Below, piece after piece: positions 60,101 to 64,000 of a stretch of DNA of 64,000 nucleotides; position 1 is the stretch's first letter; every line of letters begins with the position of its first letter. Both the position numbers and the translations under genes were made by a program. The DNA comes from Tigriopus japonicus (Eukaryota > Arthropoda > Copepoda > Harpacticoida > Harpacticidae). The DNA lies in the NCBI GenBank assembly GCA_010645155.1, contig CM021318.1, positions 1,022,158 through 1,086,157 of the forward strand. Reading direction: 5' to 3'. The notes beneath the pieces were generated by a model. It was not told the origin of the DNA. It made no database searches and saw only the letters and a program-made list of their open reading frames with translations.

Positions 60101-60978
60101 CCCGCAGACACAGCTCTGGCGACAAGAAACCCTTGGGACGAAATAGAACCGTGTCAAATACCAGCTTTGGATCGAATAATTCTCTTTCCGCCCCAGAACA
60201 GGACTCCAAAGACCATCCGGACGATTTTTCGGATTTATCTCTCGACGATCTCGAGCTCCAAGAGCGTTTGGACATAAATTCGAACATCAACGACACCACA
60301 GAATTAACTTCCCCACACACTGGTAGTGATTCGACTCCGCAAACATCGCTCTCGACATATTTCATCGAGCCCAAAGACAGCAAGGATAAGGTGTTCAACA
60401 AAAAGTTTGTGAAAAAGTCCCAAAAGGAACGCAAGAAAGAGCTCGAATCGGCCACAAAGACACCTCCAGCCCCTGTAAATGTTTCCAACAAATCGCCTTG
60501 GGGAGGTTGGGCGCCTGTGGATGAGCAAGTTCCAGAGGTTTCCGTTCTTTCCCTTATCCTACGTCAATCTCCAAAAGTCACCACACCCAAGGAAGTCAAG
60601 ACGACGCCCAAAGAGCGGAGAACGAGGAAGCAATCGTGGAAGCAGCTAAGTTTGACCGACGAACCTAGTGTTGTGGTGTCCCCTCCACCTCAAAATCCAT
60701 GGAAGACCCTGCCCCAATCCCCTCCCACTTCCATTGAAGTTCCATCATGTTCGGATGTCGCCGATCAGGGATTTAAGGAGATCCTCAATTTTGAGGTGAA
60801 ACAGAATGAGTCGCTTTTCAGAGCCAAATCCAAACCTTTGAGCGTCACTCAGAAGGAGGAAAAGGCTATTGAAGAGTTGAGAGCGTTTTACGGGGCCGAT
60901 CAAGTTTTTGACGAACGAATATCTGTGGTTCGAGTGGATCAGGGTCCTTTGGCCACGCCCATTTGGAAGCGGAAATGA
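57193..60978 (+). CDS. IBTK: Inhibitor of Bruton tyrosine kinase homologue (ankyrin, RCC1, two BTB domains)
   Basis: An intronless 1261-residue protein; vertebrate IBTK is about 1350. IBTK is a substrate adaptor of CUL3 ubiquitin ligases and was first described as an inhibitor of BTK. Domain order fits exactly. Ankyrin repeats occupy about 45-135 (GRNLLHVASSLGKRQLVDWL, GYTALHRSLLFGQIHVAELL). RCC1-like repeats occupy about 140-560 (VFLWGSNSNFNLGIG, VYMCGHGRGGRLGL, VYTCGTNEYHQLGHG, LFTWGLNAGQLGH). BTB1 starts at about 570 (DMTFNVKGVKFAAHKFILAS) and is split by a charged linker. BTB2 starts at about 753 (VCIKTDDGNELSAHRCILSA, YFRGMFSYNW). A BACK-like helical part and a disordered Ser/Lys/Pro tail follow, ending GPLATPIWKRK. 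An in-frame ATG at 57148 is possible; 57193 has the better context. Polyadenylation signal at 61066-61071. Confidence 0.92.
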   Translation: MPKLSRVEPDCGPKTRCTLHTKCLMAVIAHCPEDEALLFLARSGFCGQMGKGRDDVGRNLLHVASSLGKRQLVDWLIRFKEAPINGKDGESGYTALHRSLLFGQIHVAELLIELGANMSLVDYEGFTPADIVVHARPRAWDFSPKNPCDVFLWGSNSNFNLGIGHQQHRVLPEILDSFRRQRIFIRELTLQKFHTAFLASDGRVYMCGHGRGGRLGLESEEAQLNPRLVKALSQVEVIQVALGTDHSVFLNAKGAVYTCGTNEYHQLGHGTSSLDSNTPQLVSANTKMAKGSKYPPAVGVAAARFHSVFWTPSSLFTWGLNAGQLGHLKGDKTIPYPKLVTSLNQKDLKISTVVCTDGATVILTESGELIALHEYQTRRITVRQFNVSKIAVVGGHLDFKLSSELVNDQTSKLVERGGEDLKVFLLYKTGKLAVWDESRGSQMFQCVFNVNIQLNISDIAVSRNSLVFLTKEGLAYEGQHVPKKDKSPLSKEERAQLTPLGQMRDKTLVYLVKVKRISGLHRCAAIFCDPKGKNFAVLQALPNEMFTEFPDIEASTMRSNMETFLEETSDMDPLHDMTFNVKGVKFAAHKFILASVSDHLARQMSQSEELTLEALEPYHFEQILKYAYTRSCDYLVPGSLKIQTESPPDVSQDVKVAGNGYIPKNPEQESAFSVHTKNKRDKKSPPKDNGHTQQIISNPLQIFRDICKNLCIHGLTKALDNMKFVQGEIHFKDPSKTRRSWPLPVFSRKSFPEFHDVCIKTDDGNELSAHRCILSARSDYFRGMFSYNWVEAKEGQILTLPVSSKVLPIILEFLYRDEAAPISASEDPELVCNTLVVADQLLLGRLVNLCESHLCTLLSLRNVAEIFQFALDYNAVNLERGAMQFICQNLLSVLESRTLTGMVSIEGLEKLSSYYVKDYLGISGRKLAFESIGPTPSEVNKFASSCSMTIEDLFEEERALKSGKISEKRPRRHSSGDKKPLGRNRTVSNTSFGSNNSLSAPEQDSKDHPDDFSDLSLDDLELQERLDINSNINDTTELTSPHTGSDSTPQTSLSTYFIEPKDSKDKVFNKKFVKKSQKERKKELESATKTPPAPVNVSNKSPWGGWAPVDEQVPEVSVLSLILRQSPKVTTPKEVKTTPKERRTRKQSWKQLSLTDEPSVVVSPPPQNPWKTLPQSPPTSIEVPSCSDVADQGFKEILNFEVKQNESLFRAKSKPLSVTQKEEKAIEELRAFYGADQVFDERISVVRVDQGPLATPIWKRK

Positions 60979-61065
60979 ACAAATTTTTGCATGTAACCCG
61001 CGAGAAAAGCAAGGACAAATTACTATATTTTACTATGTTTTGTTTGTTGAAAATTGTTTCAAGAA

Positions 61066-61071
61066 AATAAA
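61066..61071 (+). promoter_or_regulatory. Polyadenylation signal of IBTK
   Basis: AATAAA lies 88 bp after the IBTK stop, the first canonical hexamer downstream. Confidence 0.6.
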
Positions 61072-64000
61072 GATCTAATCTGTAGTAGACAACATGAGTT
61101 AAATGACACGCAAGAAGGAAAACAATGGGGCCATTACAAAATAAGCAATGTTCATACCAAGGAGCTACATACTAGGCTTGCTTGTTGATTGTGAGGATGA
61201 ATTTGGCCCTGAGATGCAAAACTATTCTTGGCATGCGTGAAAACCTGAAAAAGGCGATTCTGCACACAGATTTCAGACCTTGAAATCCCGAACGGATTCT
61301 GATTGACTTTGCGAGTCGATCGGGGGTGTCATGAGACAAGCTCCTTTTTTCCGTCTACCGTCGTCGTTTTTATGACACTGGCAAATTTGAACCGATTCCG
61401 TTTGAACTAGTGCGTGTCGTCCCTAAAATCATCCAGGAAATCGAAGATGTGTCCCTTCGTGACCGGTTCTCGTCCGAAATGACTTGTTTCGCCACCGGAA
61501 TTATCCGAAAGTGCCAGGGTCAACAAAAAGCCTCTTCAAATCCCCCCTGAAAAGAACCGACGAGCAGCATACAAATGAAGGAAAATACTCACAATGTGCA
61601 ATTGCAATTTGCCAATGGGCTAAGTGTGCACTTAGCTTAAGGAAGCTGATCATTTGGGTGCGTGTATTTGCGGGCTAAACCACTTCCTTGTTTCAAACAA
61701 TATGTGTTGTGTTATGGAAGAGGATCACCATATCTCAGTCGTCAAACCCGTCATAGATTCCCGTTCATGGGTTGACCTGGGGAGAAAGATGCATGAATTT
61801 GATCCTTCCCTTCCTGGCTTTGACGAGATGCCCGTGGTGAATCGTCTGATCCGACCACCTACGTACGTCCCTACATGCATTCATCCGAATTTTGCCTTGA
61901 TCTTACCTCAAACGCTTCAACACGGCCACCAAGATGTATTGGTTACATTTTGAGGCTTTCAATTAAGAAACCACACTTATTGATCGGCGGGCAAATTGAA
62001 TCAATGACGAGCATGGAATGATTTTAAGAATTTAGATTCACAGACGTTTCCCTGGGTCCTTGTTGAACGGTAGTTTTGATCCGGTGTCACTCACATTGCA
62101 TGAAAATTGGAGTTCCTTCAAATTACTGTGCCTGTAGCTACGAAACAGGGACTCGATTATGAACGACACGACGCAAACCTGACTTGGCGTCTTGTGTATG
62201 CTACATATTCCGTTGATTGTCGCAACGGAAACAATCGACTTCCCTGAGATTAACAGACCAAAGCCCAACAGGATCTCTTAATAATGGTAACTTGACATTA
62301 CCTGTGCTCCCCTCAAATATGAGCCACCCATCTGTCAAAAGCAATGTCGTTTGATGCATCCGTGATTCAAGCCGAGACTGATTTGTCCGAGGCAACAACA
62401 AGCAATTACAATCCTCGTGCCTCTCCCATCAACCCAAGAATTTCCGGGCCCCAAAGTATACAAAATTTGGTGTCTTTTTGTTGTTTCAATGTTTGAGGGC
62501 CCTTAAGTGTAAACTTCTATATGGTTGAGCATTAAGTTAGTTGGTTCCCAATATCTCATTGTTGACTATCAAATGAAGTGACTGGTCACTTGATGTAAGA
62601 GAGATGGGCCATACGAAACCCGATAATCCCGCCGATTTGTTGACTTCGATGCATATAGGGTCGTTTTTGGTACCTACCAAAACCCCTAAAATGTTGACAG
62701 AAGAGATTTCAACGGACGGATCTACGGATCTAAAGCGACAGACCACAGGATGGTCGAAACGTCCATTAAAGAAGTTTCATCTTGACCTTGGACCCGAAAT
62801 TAGGAACCCATTCAAGGCAATATCCGTCTGCACTTCAGTTCCGAAGAAGAAATGAAGACGCTGTGTAAGTCAGTCAACTGCCCTATGCACCTACATACGT
62901 CTTTTGTAGTAGGAGGACCTCGTTGCGCTTAAACGTACTAGTTGTATGTAGGTTTCGTTCACAAAAGGAGGTGGTAATGTGGGCAATACAGTCAAAGGTA
63001 GATTTCAGAGTATCCCTCGATATGAGAACATTTCGCTTTTGACCGAGACACATTTAGTTCATATCGTCACTTGGAACAAGAATAACTCTCGAAATACGCA
63101 TAAAGTTGCTGATTCTTATGTCCAGCTTTGATTGTGTACTAAAGCAGCGTTCTGAACTTTATGGACGTACAGAAAAGTACCTGTGAGACAACTTGATTTT
63201 TGGACACTGACTTCCTTTCCGGTCCTTTCTGGTAGAATCCGGTCCAATTTAGATACAGAAATTACCGAGCATTACTTTAAAATGTTTTGTCTTTGATTAT
63301 GGCGTCAAAGACAGCGCTGTCGAGCATGTCCAAAAAATGTGGAAGTGAATATCTTGAGGTGGTTTCCAGGATTATGATTTGTCCTGTTTACCCGCGTGTG
63401 GACTCCGTTGTCGATCGTATTGTTTGATTCATTAATAAATTCATTCAAAGTTCTGCTAAATAAAAAGTGCACGTGAGAATTGCCACCGTTTTTGCCGAGG
63501 AGCAATTGACCAACTTCCGAGTTCCGACAGGTGTGAGAGCGGATTAAACCATTGAAGTCCGACTGCCACCAACTCCATTCCAATCATTGTGCTCGATGAA
63601 TAATGAAGTGATTGAAGGAAATGTTACATTCCAAGAGCTTGGCGCTGTGGTCACATTTGGCCCTTCGATTACCATACTTGCTGTCCTTTGACCCCCGACA
63701 CCTTTCAGGTTGCGACCATGCTTTATCCCAGGATATGTATATCCCTTTAATCCTTGGTGCACTTGGTTCATTTAACGAACAAGGAGCAGGAGGTCAATCA
63801 TAATAATCCCAAGGAACTGCATTGATGGAAAGGCCTTTCATTGTGACGCAAACTTTGATTCAAATTCCCACCATGCTAATGTTGCTGAAATTCGACGAAA
63901 GAGTAAAAACGTTTGATGACTGATGAGAGGATGGACAGACAGACATTCGTATGTTCCAGTAGGCTAGTAATAAGTGGAAGAAAATTATCATGTATGTGAA
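61072..64000. other. Intergenic, no gene supported
   Basis: Several frames of 60-99 codons exist (for example 61654-61953 and 62604-62855, both plus). None shows a recognisable domain, and each is overlapped by frames on the other strand. Base composition is less AT-rich than in 54901-57192, so an upstream regulatory region or an exon of a neighbouring gene cannot be excluded. Confidence 0.4.

Noticed and set aside
62604..62855. 83-codon hydrophilic plus-strand frame
   Set aside because: Looks mildly protein-like but matches no family I know and is overlapped by minus-strand frames; not enough support to call.

Overview
The window is animal nuclear DNA. It has spliced genes with GT-AG introns, AT-rich intergenic DNA full of short inverted-repeat elements, and one short assembly gap (23867-23914). 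The gene set (RCL1, a PTP1B/Ptp61F-type phosphatase, TMEM70, galactose-3-O-sulfotransferases, ANKRD11/12, mitoribosomal S18B, INTS10, IBTK) is metazoan. The overall style suggests an arthropod, possibly a copepod crustacean, but that is inference and was not tested by any search.

Layout, left to right. 1-5570 is repeat-rich and holds no complete gene. 5571-5808 (-) is a probable first coding exon of an SLC22-type organic ion transporter. 7294-10346 (-) is RCL1 in four exons. 13858-16802 (+) is a four-exon gene for a protein I do not recognise, built from about four diverged copies of one module with a long acidic insertion. 18246-24681 (-) is an eight-exon tail-anchored tyrosine phosphatase; its introns carry a clean hAT-type MITE and the assembly gap. 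26959-29352 (+) is TMEM70 in two exons. 33084-34289 and 41019-42230 (+) are two intronless, tandemly duplicated sulfotransferase genes separated by about 6.7 kb of repeats. 42585-49162 (-) is a six-exon ANKRD11/12-type gene. 50038-50661 (-) is mitoribosomal S18B (mS40). 51003-51939 (-) is a two-domain fatty-acid-binding-like protein. 52884-54896 (+) is intronless INTS10 and 57193-60978 (+) is intronless IBTK. After 61071 I see no gene I can support.

The genes do not form a pathway. They are mostly independent housekeeping functions: rRNA processing, snRNA 3' processing, mitochondrial translation, ATP synthase assembly, ubiquitin-ligase adaptor and tyrosine dephosphorylation. The accessory content is the sulfotransferase duplication, the fatty-acid-binding-like gene and the transposon debris. 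Exon borders were set by hand from reading frame, phase and GT/AG sites; all multi-exon models close in phase.

The points most worth a second look are: (1) the sulfotransferase pair, which shares two perfectly identical blocks (231 and 124 bp) inside otherwise diverged genes, a gene-conversion signature; (2) the unrecognised four-module protein; (3) a possible second, non-anchored C-terminus for the phosphatase; and (4) several families of fold-back elements, one hAT MITE with a perfect 8-bp target duplication, and three short-unit tandem arrays.
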